Position numbers and translations under genes: made by a program. Positions 8,098 through 14,461 of a stretch of DNA of 64,000 nt are shown here, piece after piece. The first letter of the stretch is position 1. Every line of letters starts with the position of its first letter. The DNA comes from Crocinitomicaceae bacterium. GTDB lineage: Bacteria; Bacteroidota; Bacteroidia; Flavobacteriales_G; Salibacteraceae. The stretch is taken from assembly GCA_002713215.1 (NCBI GenBank), contig PAVO01000025.1, positions 1-64,000 of the forward strand, in the 5' to 3' direction. The notes under the pieces were generated by a model that searched no databases, was not told the DNA's origin, and was given only the letters and a program-made list of their open reading frames with translations.

Positions 8098-9624
8098 ATG
8101 CGAATTTTTCGATTAATCACGATTATAACTATAACTCTAAGTACTCTTACCGGCTTTGCTGCAAAGGAAAAAAAGAAAACCAATGACGATGGTTATCGCC
8201 TTGAATTTAGGGTAAAAGGAGTGGACGACTCCATGTTGGTTGTAGCCAATTACTTTGGCTTAAAACAATACTACTACGATACTGCTTTTGCGGTAGGCAA
8301 GGAAACTTTCGTAATGGAAAAGGACTCCATTCCCGGAGGAATTTATTTGGTCGTAATGCCTGATAAAGGAAGCTATTTCGAAGTAATGGTTAGCGGTGAA
8401 GAAAAAAGCATTGTTATGGAAACCAATTTTGGTTCCCTGGTTGAAGACATGAAGGTGTTGGAATCGGAAGAGAACAAGTTGTTTTACAGCTTCCAAAAGG
8501 AGATGGGTAAAAAAGGAATCCTTGCAAAACCCATTCACGAAAAAATGGCGAAACTAAGAGCGGATAGTACTGGAAGTAAAAAGGATTCTATTAAGCTCCT
8601 AAGTGAAAAAATCAACAAACTCAATGAAGAAGTAATTGCATACAAATTGGATTTTATTAAAACCAACGAGAACTCTTTCGTGGCAAAAGTCTTTAGAACT
8701 AGCCAGGAGCCTGAGGTTCCTGAAAACGATTCTCTGAAAGGTGATGAACTCAATGAGTGGAAATACAACTACTTCAAAAACCATTATTTAGACGAAGTTG
8801 ATTTCACTGATGCCAGGCTTCTTAGAACTCCAATTCTCGGTAAAAAAATTGAATATTACATCGAGAAACTGACGCTTCAAATTCCAGATTCAATCAACAA
8901 AGCTGCCGACATGATAGTTAGTAAATCAAAGCCCAGTCCAGTGGTTTACCGATACGTTGTGCATTGGATTACCAACCACTACGAAAAGTCTAAAATAATG
9001 GGAATGGACGGTGTATTTGTGCACATGGCAGAAGAATACTACTGTACTCCTGAAGGTGCTTCGTGGCTTGATTCTGCCACCACCGCCAAAATTTGCGAAA
9101 GAGCAGAAACCCTTAAACCTTTGCTGATTGGTAAAGTAGCTGAAAACATAATTCTACCAGATACCACTGAAACCAAATGGTACAACCTACATAAAATTGA
9201 ATCAGAGCTTACCATTCTGGTATTCTGGAGTCCTACCTGTGGACATTGTAAGAAGGCTATTCCTCAGTTAAACAATGAGGTTCATAAAGTGTATAAAGAC
9301 AGTGGCGTATTTGTTTTTGGAGTATGTACTGAACTTGAAAACGTTCAAATGAAATCCTTTATAAAATCGCATAAACTGGAATTTCTAAACGTATCCGATT
9401 CCAAAGAAATTAATGGCAATGCCTACGATTATTTGGCTAAAGGACTAACTACACTTAACAGCCTCAATTTCAGAACGATTTATGATATTTTTTCTACCCC
9501 TCAGGTCTACGTGTTGGATAAGGATAAAAAGATCATTGCAAAGAAATTGGGAATTGAACAACTTCCTGACTTCATTAAAGACTACAAAAAAGTTCAAAAA
9601 GAAGAGCAAAGCATTAAGAACTGA
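8098..9624 (+). CDS. Exported thioredoxin-like protein (DUF4369/DUF5106 type)
   Basis: 508 residues with a signal peptide (about 1-22, ending TGFAA). The N-terminal part resembles the beta-rich DUF4369 region, the middle is alpha-helical and charged as in DUF5106 proteins, and the C-terminal 150 residues form a thioredoxin/TlpA-like domain with 'FWSPTCGHCKKAIPQL' (redox pair C381 and C384) and a cis-Pro in 'STPQVYVLD'. Known relatives are periplasmic thiol-disulfide oxidoreductases of Bacteroidota; the exact substrate is unknown. It stands alone between psd and the regulator pair, with 177 bp in front. Confidence 0.8.
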   Translation: MRIFRLITIITITLSTLTGFAAKEKKKTNDDGYRLEFRVKGVDDSMLVVANYFGLKQYYYDTAFAVGKETFVMEKDSIPGGIYLVVMPDKGSYFEVMVSGEEKSIVMETNFGSLVEDMKVLESEENKLFYSFQKEMGKKGILAKPIHEKMAKLRADSTGSKKDSIKLLSEKINKLNEEVIAYKLDFIKTNENSFVAKVFRTSQEPEVPENDSLKGDELNEWKYNYFKNHYLDEVDFTDARLLRTPILGKKIEYYIEKLTLQIPDSINKAADMIVSKSKPSPVVYRYVVHWITNHYEKSKIMGMDGVFVHMAEEYYCTPEGASWLDSATTAKICERAETLKPLLIGKVAENIILPDTTETKWYNLHKIESELTILVFWSPTCGHCKKAIPQLNNEVHKVYKDSGVFVFGVCTELENVQMKSFIKSHKLEFLNVSDSKEINGNAYDYLAKGLTTLNSLNFRTIYDIFSTPQVYVLDKDKKIIAKKLGIEQLPDFIKDYKKVQKEEQSIKN

Positions 9625-9712
9625 TACATTCCCTTTTGTTCAGAACCAAATATTAACAATTGAGAACAAAAGCATATTGGATTTTCCAAAATAAACCTTT
9701 CTTTGCTATAAT

Positions 9713-10384
9713 ATGAAGGATAAGCTGTCTTGCATAATCGTTGAAGATGAACTAATCTACCAGAAAATCCTCACGAGTTTTGTTCAAGATGTTGATTCAC
9801 TGAAACTTGTTGGAGTTTTTACGTCTCCCATAGAAGCCAGGGAACACATTAAAATGAACGACATTGACATTGCGTTTCTGGATATTATTATGCCCGGGGA
9901 AAACGGACTTGAGTTTGCCCAATCGCTATCGGGGTCAAACTGTCAAATCATTTTCATAACCTCTAAGGCTGAATTTGCTGTTCATGCCTACGATATTGAA
10001 GCTTGTGATTATCTCCTAAAGCCGCTGGATTTAGGTCGTTTTCGAAAAGCGGTAAATAAGGCTAGTGAACAGGTTAAACTTTCTGTTGAAAATAACTTAA
10101 CCAGATTCGCCGAATTGAAACCAGAGAACATACTCTATTTTAGTAAAGAGAACAGTCAAATAGCTGTACACCATACCAACGGAGTATTCCTCATAAAAAA
10201 GTCGTTGAAAAAGCTTATGGAAGAATTGAATGACAAACGGTTTGTTCGTATTCATAAGTCCTATGGTGTTAATATTGAGGTTGTTACGAAAGTATTAAAG
10301 GATAAACTCCATGTCGATGACGTGGTACTTCCATTAAGCAGGCAGGGAAAATTGCTTTTAATGAAAAATATGGACGTATTTTAA
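9713..10384 (+). CDS. LytTR-family response regulator
   Basis: 223 residues. The N-terminal receiver domain has acidic residues 'VEDE' (about 10-13), the phospho-acceptor Asp57 in 'IAFLDIIMPGENG', and the conserved Lys in 'YLLKPLDL'. The C-terminal LytTR DNA-binding domain (about 130-220) shows 'FVRIHKSYGVN'. LytTR regulators usually act with a membrane histidine kinase of the LytS/HisKA_7TM kind, but no such kinase is nearby. Its stop codon abuts the start of the next gene, a CheY-like protein, so both are translated from one message. Confidence 0.92.
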   Translation: MKDKLSCIIVEDELIYQKILTSFVQDVDSLKLVGVFTSPIEAREHIKMNDIDIAFLDIIMPGENGLEFAQSLSGSNCQIIFITSKAEFAVHAYDIEACDYLLKPLDLGRFRKAVNKASEQVKLSVENNLTRFAELKPENILYFSKENSQIAVHHTNGVFLIKKSLKKLMEELNDKRFVRIHKSYGVNIEVVTKVLKDKLHVDDVVLPLSRQGKLLLMKNMDVF

Positions 10385-10774
10385 ATGGCTAAAACTCCGA
10401 AAATACTGGTAGTAGAAGATGAAACCATGTTGCTTAAAACGATTCGTTTTAGGTTGGTGAAAGAGGGTTATGAAGTAGAAACTGCAGCCAATGGCAAGGA
10501 GGCTATTGATATTCTTCCACAGGTAATGCCCGATCTCATTATTTCTGATATAATGATGCCCTATGTAAACGGATTGGAACTGGTGAAACACGTAAAGGAG
10601 TTTACCGTGAAAAAAATTCCGGTTATTCTGCTTACCACATTAAGACAGGAACAAAACGTGATGAAGGCTTTCGAGCTGGGTGCCGAAGAATTTATGACTA
10701 AACCATTTAGTCCAAGTGAATTAATTGTGCGGGTAAAGCGGGTGATTATGCGTACTGGCATTGGAAAAGATTAA
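10385..10774 (+). CDS. Single-domain response regulator (CheY-like)
   Basis: 129 residues, a receiver domain with no output domain. Acidic pocket 'VVEDE' (9-13), phospho-acceptor Asp55 in 'LIISDIMMPY', Thr in 'VILLTTL' and Lys in 'FMTKPFSPSEL'. The ATG follows the LytTR gene's stop codon directly, so the two are cotranscribed and probably coupled. It could act as a phosphate sink or a protein-protein switch for the LytTR regulator; that is inference. The next gene (BadF kinase) begins 11 bp later. Confidence 0.92.
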   Translation: MAKTPKILVVEDETMLLKTIRFRLVKEGYEVETAANGKEAIDILPQVMPDLIISDIMMPYVNGLELVKHVKEFTVKKIPVILLTTLRQEQNVMKAFELGAEEFMTKPFSPSELIVRVKRVIMRTGIGKD

Positions 10775-10785
10775 TACTTAAAGGA

Positions 10786-11628
10786 ATGAAACTTATTGCA
10801 GAAAGTGGGTCGACTAAAACAGATTGGGTGGCTTTCTCCAATAATTCAGGCACGGACATTCAATTTAGAACAGCAGGATTAAACCCTCATGTTCTCTCTA
10901 CCTCAGCAATTACTAAACAACTTTTTGAGAGCGATCAATTGAAATCGCTGGTTACTGCAACAAAACATATTTATTTTTATGGTGCCGGTTGCTCTTCCCT
11001 TTCCATGAAAAAGTCAGTTAAAGATGCTCTAAGAGCTGTTTTCCCCACCACCAAAATCGATGTTCACCACGATTTGGATGCGGCGGTACGCTCGACCTGG
11101 ACCGGCGAAAAGGCCATTACTTCCATTTTGGGAACAGGCTCCAATTGCTGTCTCTTTGATGGTAAGGAAATAGTTCAACACAAACCCAGTTTGGGTCATT
11201 TATTGGGTGATGAGGGTTCCGGAAATCACATGGGAGGAAATCTCTACAGAGCCATCGCATACAAGGAGGCTCCCAAAGAAATTATAGATTCATTTTATAA
11301 TGAATTCGAATTCCAGCCATCCGAACTGGTTACCCTGCTCTATGCTCAAAATAAACCCAATGAATTCCTGGCCTCGTTTCTACCGTTCGTTAAGACTAAG
11401 CGGGACCATCTATTTATAAAATCACTGATTATAGAGAGCTTTGACTCGTTTGTCAATACCCACATAAAATCCTTTGATGATCACCAACATGTCCCCTGTC
11501 ATTTTGTAGGCTCTATAGCTCACCATTTTCAGCCGGAATTGAAAGAAGTGCTGGAATCGAATGGGTTGATCATGGGCACAGTTCTCCAAAGTCCACTAGA
11601 GGGGTTGGTTAACTATCATAAAAGGTAA
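10786..11628 (+). CDS. BadF/BadG/BcrA/BcrD-type ATPase, N-acetylglucosamine kinase-like
   Basis: 280 residues of the ASKHA fold. The phosphate-1 motif 'AESGSTKTDW' (about 4-13), the phosphate-2 region 'SILGTGSNCCLFDG', and 'GHLLGDEGSGNHMG' are those of the N-acetylglucosamine-kinase/BadF family as annotated in Bacteroidota. It would phosphorylate an amino sugar, for example from peptidoglycan turnover or chitin; the substrate is not proven. Eleven bp after the CheY-like gene suggests an operon with the regulators, which is an unusual partnership. Confidence 0.8.
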   Translation: MKLIAESGSTKTDWVAFSNNSGTDIQFRTAGLNPHVLSTSAITKQLFESDQLKSLVTATKHIYFYGAGCSSLSMKKSVKDALRAVFPTTKIDVHHDLDAAVRSTWTGEKAITSILGTGSNCCLFDGKEIVQHKPSLGHLLGDEGSGNHMGGNLYRAIAYKEAPKEIIDSFYNEFEFQPSELVTLLYAQNKPNEFLASFLPFVKTKRDHLFIKSLIIESFDSFVNTHIKSFDDHQHVPCHFVGSIAHHFQPELKEVLESNGLIMGTVLQSPLEGLVNYHKR

Positions 11629-11637
11629 ATATCTTTT

Positions 11638-11659
11638 CTGATTTATGATGTAAAATCAG
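11638..11659. terminator. Weak hairpin after the kinase gene
   Basis: CTGATTT (11638-11644) and AAATCAG (11653-11659) form a 7-bp stem with an 8-nt loop 10 bp after the kinase stop, with A/T-rich flanks. It could end transcription from either side, but the stem is short. The bases from here to 11744 hold no gene I can support. Confidence 0.35.
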
Positions 11660-11744
11660 GCAAAAAAGCTCTGCTGAAGTTGTCGAGTGCTTGTGCGATC
11701 TCGACCGTTTCAGTGAAAAGGATAAAGCTAAATACAGGGTCTGG

Positions 11745-12014
11745 CTAGATCAATCGTTTATTCATAAAAGCTCTGCCAGAACCAGACTTTAAATACTTTT
11801 CAAATTGGTAGGCCTTATACTTATCATTAAAGGTTATGTAAGTAATTAATTCAACAGGAAGTCTGGACTTGGTAAAATGGACTTGGCCTTTACGGTGTCG
11901 AGCCAATCGGTTGCTTAGATTATTCGTGCAACCAGTATAACTCTTGCCATCAGAACACTTTAAAATATATACGTGGTGGAGATTCTCCGCCGTAGCTCGC
12001 TCGTTATTGGGCAT
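11745..12014 (-). CDS. GIY-YIG nuclease domain protein
   Basis: 89 residues from ATG 12014. Seen: 'HHVYILKCSDGKSYTGCTNN' (the VYIL...YxG signature), 'LSNRLARHRKGQ' with the conserved Arg, and 'YKAYQFEKYLKSGSGRAF' with the catalytic-type Glu and trailing Lys/Ser motif typical of small UvrC-like GIY-YIG proteins (UPF0213 relatives). The frame stays open upstream to 12125, but that part is the antisense reading of the tmRNA 3' end and a palindromic spacer, so it is excluded. It lies just downstream of, and in the same direction as, ssrA. Small GIY-YIG ORFs are often found beside RNA genes in Bacteroidota; the function is unknown. Confidence 0.75.
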   Translation of the reverse strand: MPNNERATAENLHHVYILKCSDGKSYTGCTNNLSNRLARHRKGQVHFTKSRLPVELITYITFNDKYKAYQFEKYLKSGSGRAFMNKRLI

Positions 12015-12036
12015 AATTGTTAGTCTTTTTAAAAAG

Positions 12037-12077
12037 CTCGCCTTCGCTCCTTCACTGCGTTCAGGAGCTTCGGCGAG
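12037..12077. repeat. Imperfect palindrome between tmRNA and GIY-YIG gene
   Basis: CTCGCC (12037-12042) pairs with GGCGAG (12072-12077), and CTCCT (12047-12051) with AGGAG (12063-12067). A 4-nt internal loop separates the stems and the apex loop is 11 nt. The GC content is far above the flanks. It lies 7 bp beyond the tmRNA discriminator base and could be the tmRNA terminator, a REP-like element, or the border of a mobile GIY-YIG unit. Confidence 0.6.
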
Positions 12078-12083
12078 CGAAGG

Positions 12084-12473
12084 TGGAGTTGGCGAGATTC
12101 GAACTCGCGTCCAGTCATGGAACAACTATGACTTCTACATGCTTAGCTTATTATTGGTTTTCGATTTAAGCCCGGTAATAAGCAACCTGAATTAAACTTA
12201 GCTCCTTAAGTTTCGCAAATCAATCGAAGCGCTTGACTCACTAGCCCTACTTATGACCTCTCAGATTCCACGGATGTAAGGCAAACCCATGGTGAAAGGA
12301 CTCGTCGATACACCTTGTGTACCGATTAAGCCATCCTACTAAACTTCAGATTAAGCTGCGAGTGCATAGTTGTTATCGCCAACTAAAACGTTGCAACACT
12401 TATTACGGATAGTCTTGCAAAACCCGACATGCTTACATAACTCTTACGCATGCTGTCAAAACCAGTCAACCCC
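12084..12473 (-). ncRNA. ssrA: tmRNA (transfer-messenger RNA)
   Basis: About 390 nt on the minus strand. The 5' end GGGGTTG pairs with the 3' CAACTCC (one G-U), and the tRNA-like half shows 'GACGCGAGTTCGAATCTCG' in the T-arm region with TTCGAAT. The 5' part has the usual TGGTTTTGACAG. The tag frame is at 12351-12380 (minus strand): GGC GAT AAC AAC TAT GCA CTC GCA GCT TAA, giving the tag GDNNYALAA, close to the GENNYALAA-type tags known from flavobacteria. The CCA is not encoded in full (ACCT). It rescues stalled ribosomes together with SmpB and marks the peptide for ClpXP/FtsH-type proteases. Confidence 0.95.
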
Positions 12474-12510
12474 ATAATTCAATGAACTTATCCACGATAA
12501 GTGGAACATG

Positions 12511-12518
12511 CAAAAGTA
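12511..12518 (-). promoter_or_regulatory. -7 box TACTTTTG for ssrA
   Basis: Perfect TAnnTTTG on the minus strand 38 nt before the mature tmRNA 5' end, allowing a short precursor that RNase P would trim. It lies back-to-back with a rightward TATTTTTG box (12531-12538) before the dehydrogenase gene. Confidence 0.55.
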
Positions 12519-12530
12519 AAGGAACTCTTC

Positions 12531-12538
12531 TATTTTTG
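12531..12538 (+). promoter_or_regulatory. -7 box TATTTTTG for the LYS1-like gene
   Basis: Perfect TAnnTTTG, 17 nt before ATG 12556. No convincing -33 TTG. Divergent from the ssrA box at 12511-12518. Confidence 0.5.
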
Positions 12539-12555
12539 GCGCACAGAATTACAGC

Positions 12556-13773
12556 ATGGAAAGAATTAGAATTGGGATCCTAAAAGAAGGAAAAACACCA
12601 CCAGACAAACGAGTACCATTTGCACCTGACCAAATCCGGGAAATTCTTGATACTTATCCCAACATCGAATTTCGGGTTCAAAAGAGCAACATCCGTTGTT
12701 TTAATGATGACGAATACCAAGCGCTGGGAATTCCAGTTGTTGATTCAGTAGAAGATTGTGACATTCTTATGGGAGTTAAAGAAGTGCCCATCGATCAATT
12801 GATTGCCGACAAAACCTACTTTTTCTTTTCACATACTTTTAAAAAGCAACCGTACAACCGTAATTTATTGATCGAAATGATCAACAAAAATATTGAATTG
12901 CTCGATTATGAGGGGCTGGCAAAAAACGGCCTTCGTATTCTGGGATTTGGACGCTACGCGGGCATTGTGGGATGTTACAATGCATTCCTTACTTACGGTA
13001 AACGAAATAAGTTATACGATCTAAAACCAGCCCACCAATGTGCCGATCGAAAAGAAATGGAAGCGGAGCTATCTAAAGTTAAAGTAAACCCTGAAGTTCC
13101 ACTTAGAATTGTACTAACCGGAAACGGAAGAGTAGCTCATGGAGCCATGGAAGTGCTTAATTATATGAGTGTTCCTAAGCTTAGGGTAGAAGACTATCTA
13201 TCCAACAAGCACGAAGGCATAGTCTATTGCCAATTAAGAGTAACTGATTACAACAAACGAAAAGATGGCTCAGCAGGTTCTATTGGAGAATTTTATAAAA
13301 CACCTGAGATTTATGATGGTGACTTTCTGCGATTTGCAGCAGTTACGGATCTCTATATCCCCTGCCACTTTTGGAAAAAAGGTTCACCCTATATCTTCTC
13401 TCGTAAAGATGCAAAAAGGGATGATTTCAACATCCAGGTCGTAGCCGATATCAGTTGTGATATTGATGGGCCCGTGGCAAGTACACTCCGTCCCAGTACC
13501 ATAGCCGATCCTGTCTATGGATATGATCCCACTTCAGAATCTGAAACTGCATTTAATAACCCAAACGCTATATCCGTGATGGCTGTAGATAATCTACCCT
13601 GCGAATTACCCAAAGATGCCAGCCGCGATTTTGGAAATGAGTTTATCAAAAACGTATTACCTGCATTGTTCGATAATGACAAGGATGAAATTCTAAAAAA
13701 TGCCACCATTTGTAAGAACGGTCGTTTAACGGACAAGTACCTATACCTAACTGATTACGTTAACCAGGGATAA
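12556..13773 (+). CDS. Saccharopine dehydrogenase (LYS1)-like / AlaDH-PNT-fold oxidoreductase
   Basis: 405 residues. The N-terminal region 'IRIGILKEGKTPPDKRVPFAP' is the alanine dehydrogenase/PNT N-terminal domain. The central 'LRIVLTGNGRVAHGAMEVLN' is a Rossmann-type nucleotide loop, and 'FFFSHTFKKQPYNRNLL' with 'LLDYEGL' matches the lysine-forming saccharopine dehydrogenase/lysine-ketoglutarate reductase group. Such enzymes interconvert lysine + 2-oxoglutarate and saccharopine. No saccharopine-cleaving partner is adjacent, so the direction and physiological substrate are unsure. It is followed 8 bp later by a NadR-like kinase; both face right. Confidence 0.8.
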   Translation: MERIRIGILKEGKTPPDKRVPFAPDQIREILDTYPNIEFRVQKSNIRCFNDDEYQALGIPVVDSVEDCDILMGVKEVPIDQLIADKTYFFFSHTFKKQPYNRNLLIEMINKNIELLDYEGLAKNGLRILGFGRYAGIVGCYNAFLTYGKRNKLYDLKPAHQCADRKEMEAELSKVKVNPEVPLRIVLTGNGRVAHGAMEVLNYMSVPKLRVEDYLSNKHEGIVYCQLRVTDYNKRKDGSAGSIGEFYKTPEIYDGDFLRFAAVTDLYIPCHFWKKGSPYIFSRKDAKRDDFNIQVVADISCDIDGPVASTLRPSTIADPVYGYDPTSESETAFNNPNAISVMAVDNLPCELPKDASRDFGNEFIKNVLPALFDNDKDEILKNATICKNGRLTDKYLYLTDYVNQG

Positions 13774-13781
13774 TCCAAAGC

Positions 13782-14294
13782 ATGGCCGTTTCCATTCTAA
13801 TTACAGGCCCCGAGTGTTCAGGAAAGAGCAGCATTACACAACTTTTGTCCAGCCAACTTTCTTCCACTGTAGTGGATGAGTATGCACGCTCCTACCTCAA
13901 CAACCTGGCTAACGAATACCAGCAGACCGACCTGGAAAAAATCATTCAAGGCCAGTACAAATTGGAGCGAGAGGCACTTCAATCCGGCTCCGATTATGTG
14001 ATTCTAGATACAGGCCCCGTAGTCTTATGCATTTGGAGCCTCGTTAAATACAGCGCAGTTTCTCCATTCCTGATGAATTGGCTTAACCAAGCACAATATG
14101 ATCACGTTTTTCTTTGTAAACCTGATTTTCCCTGGAAGTACGATCCGCTTCGTGAACATTCCCAACAGCGCGAAGAACTATTTCAACGCTATGAGCAGAA
14201 ATTGCAGGAATTGAACTGGAAATACACAGTCCTGGAAGATGGCCCAGAAAAAAGGAAGGAAACCGTTTTAAAAACCATAAAATTCATTCCTTAA
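13782..14294 (+). CDS. NadR/Ttd14-like AAA family kinase
   Basis: 170 residues. P-loop 'GPECSGKSS' (about 9-17), 'VVDEYARSYL', 'DYVILDTGPVVLCIW' (Walker B-like) and 'PWKYDPLREH' are the pattern of the ribosylnicotinamide-kinase domain of NadR (AAA_28), here without the adenylyltransferase domain. In many Bacteroidota this ATPase lies beside thiamine or nicotinamide uptake genes; here it ends 30 bp before a TPP riboswitch. It may phosphorylate an imported vitamin precursor, which is inference. It precedes the riboswitch, so it is not itself controlled by it. Confidence 0.75.
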   Translation: MAVSILITGPECSGKSSITQLLSSQLSSTVVDEYARSYLNNLANEYQQTDLEKIIQGQYKLEREALQSGSDYVILDTGPVVLCIWSLVKYSAVSPFLMNWLNQAQYDHVFLCKPDFPWKYDPLREHSQQREELFQRYEQKLQELNWKYTVLEDGPEKRKETVLKTIKFIP

Positions 14295-14309
14295 CCACAC
14301 CAACAATTA

Positions 14310-14317
14310 TATATTTG
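14310..14317 (+). promoter_or_regulatory. -7 box TATATTTG before the TPP riboswitch
   Basis: Perfect TAnnTTTG 8-10 nt before the first paired bases of the aptamer, so transcription would begin right at the riboswitch. Confidence 0.55.
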
Positions 14318-14324
14318 CTCTATC

Positions 14325-14420
14325 AAACGGGGTGCCTTTAAGGCTGAGAATAAACCCGTTTCCCTCCAAGTGTTTTGGAGTAGGAAGGAACCTGATCCGG
14401 ATAATGCCGGCGTAGGAAAT
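14325..14420 (+). promoter_or_regulatory. TPP riboswitch (THI element)
   Basis: All conserved blocks are visible: CGGGGTGCC (from 14328), GGCTGAGA (14342-14349), ACCC, an extra P3a-type hairpin (CTCCAA 14364-14369 with TTGGAG 14375-14380), GAACCTGATC (14388-14397) and the CGGATAATGCCGGCGTAGG block. It binds thiamine pyrophosphate and lowers expression of the TonB receptor starting at 14462. CCCCG at 14451-14455, just before the start codon, can pair with CGGGG at 14328-14332 of the aptamer, a possible switch between aptamer folding and exposure of the translation start; this pairing is inference. Confidence 0.93.
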
Positions 14421-14461
14421 ATGAATAATAAAAAATAAAATAGATGCCCTCCCCGGGTTAA

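Noticed and set aside
8098-9624. Protein considered as a cytochrome biogenesis ResA/TlpA protein
   Set aside because: It has the CxxC domain but the long DUF4369/DUF5106-type N-terminal part and no ccm/res genes nearby; only a general thioredoxin-like call is supported.
11660-11744. Short open frames in the gap after the BadF kinase
   Set aside because: Two frames are open on the minus strand but neither has a start codon or family resemblance; probably the non-coding border of the GIY-YIG unit.
12015-12125. N-terminal extension of the GIY-YIG frame containing 'WTRVRISPTPPSLAEAPERSEG'
   Set aside because: This stretch is the reading of the tmRNA 3' end and the palindrome, not protein; the ATG at 12014 lies outside the RNA gene.
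11944-12195. Plus-strand frame with 'GGVGEIRTRVQSW'
   Set aside because: Antisense of the tmRNA T-arm region; such peptides are typical RNA-gene shadows.
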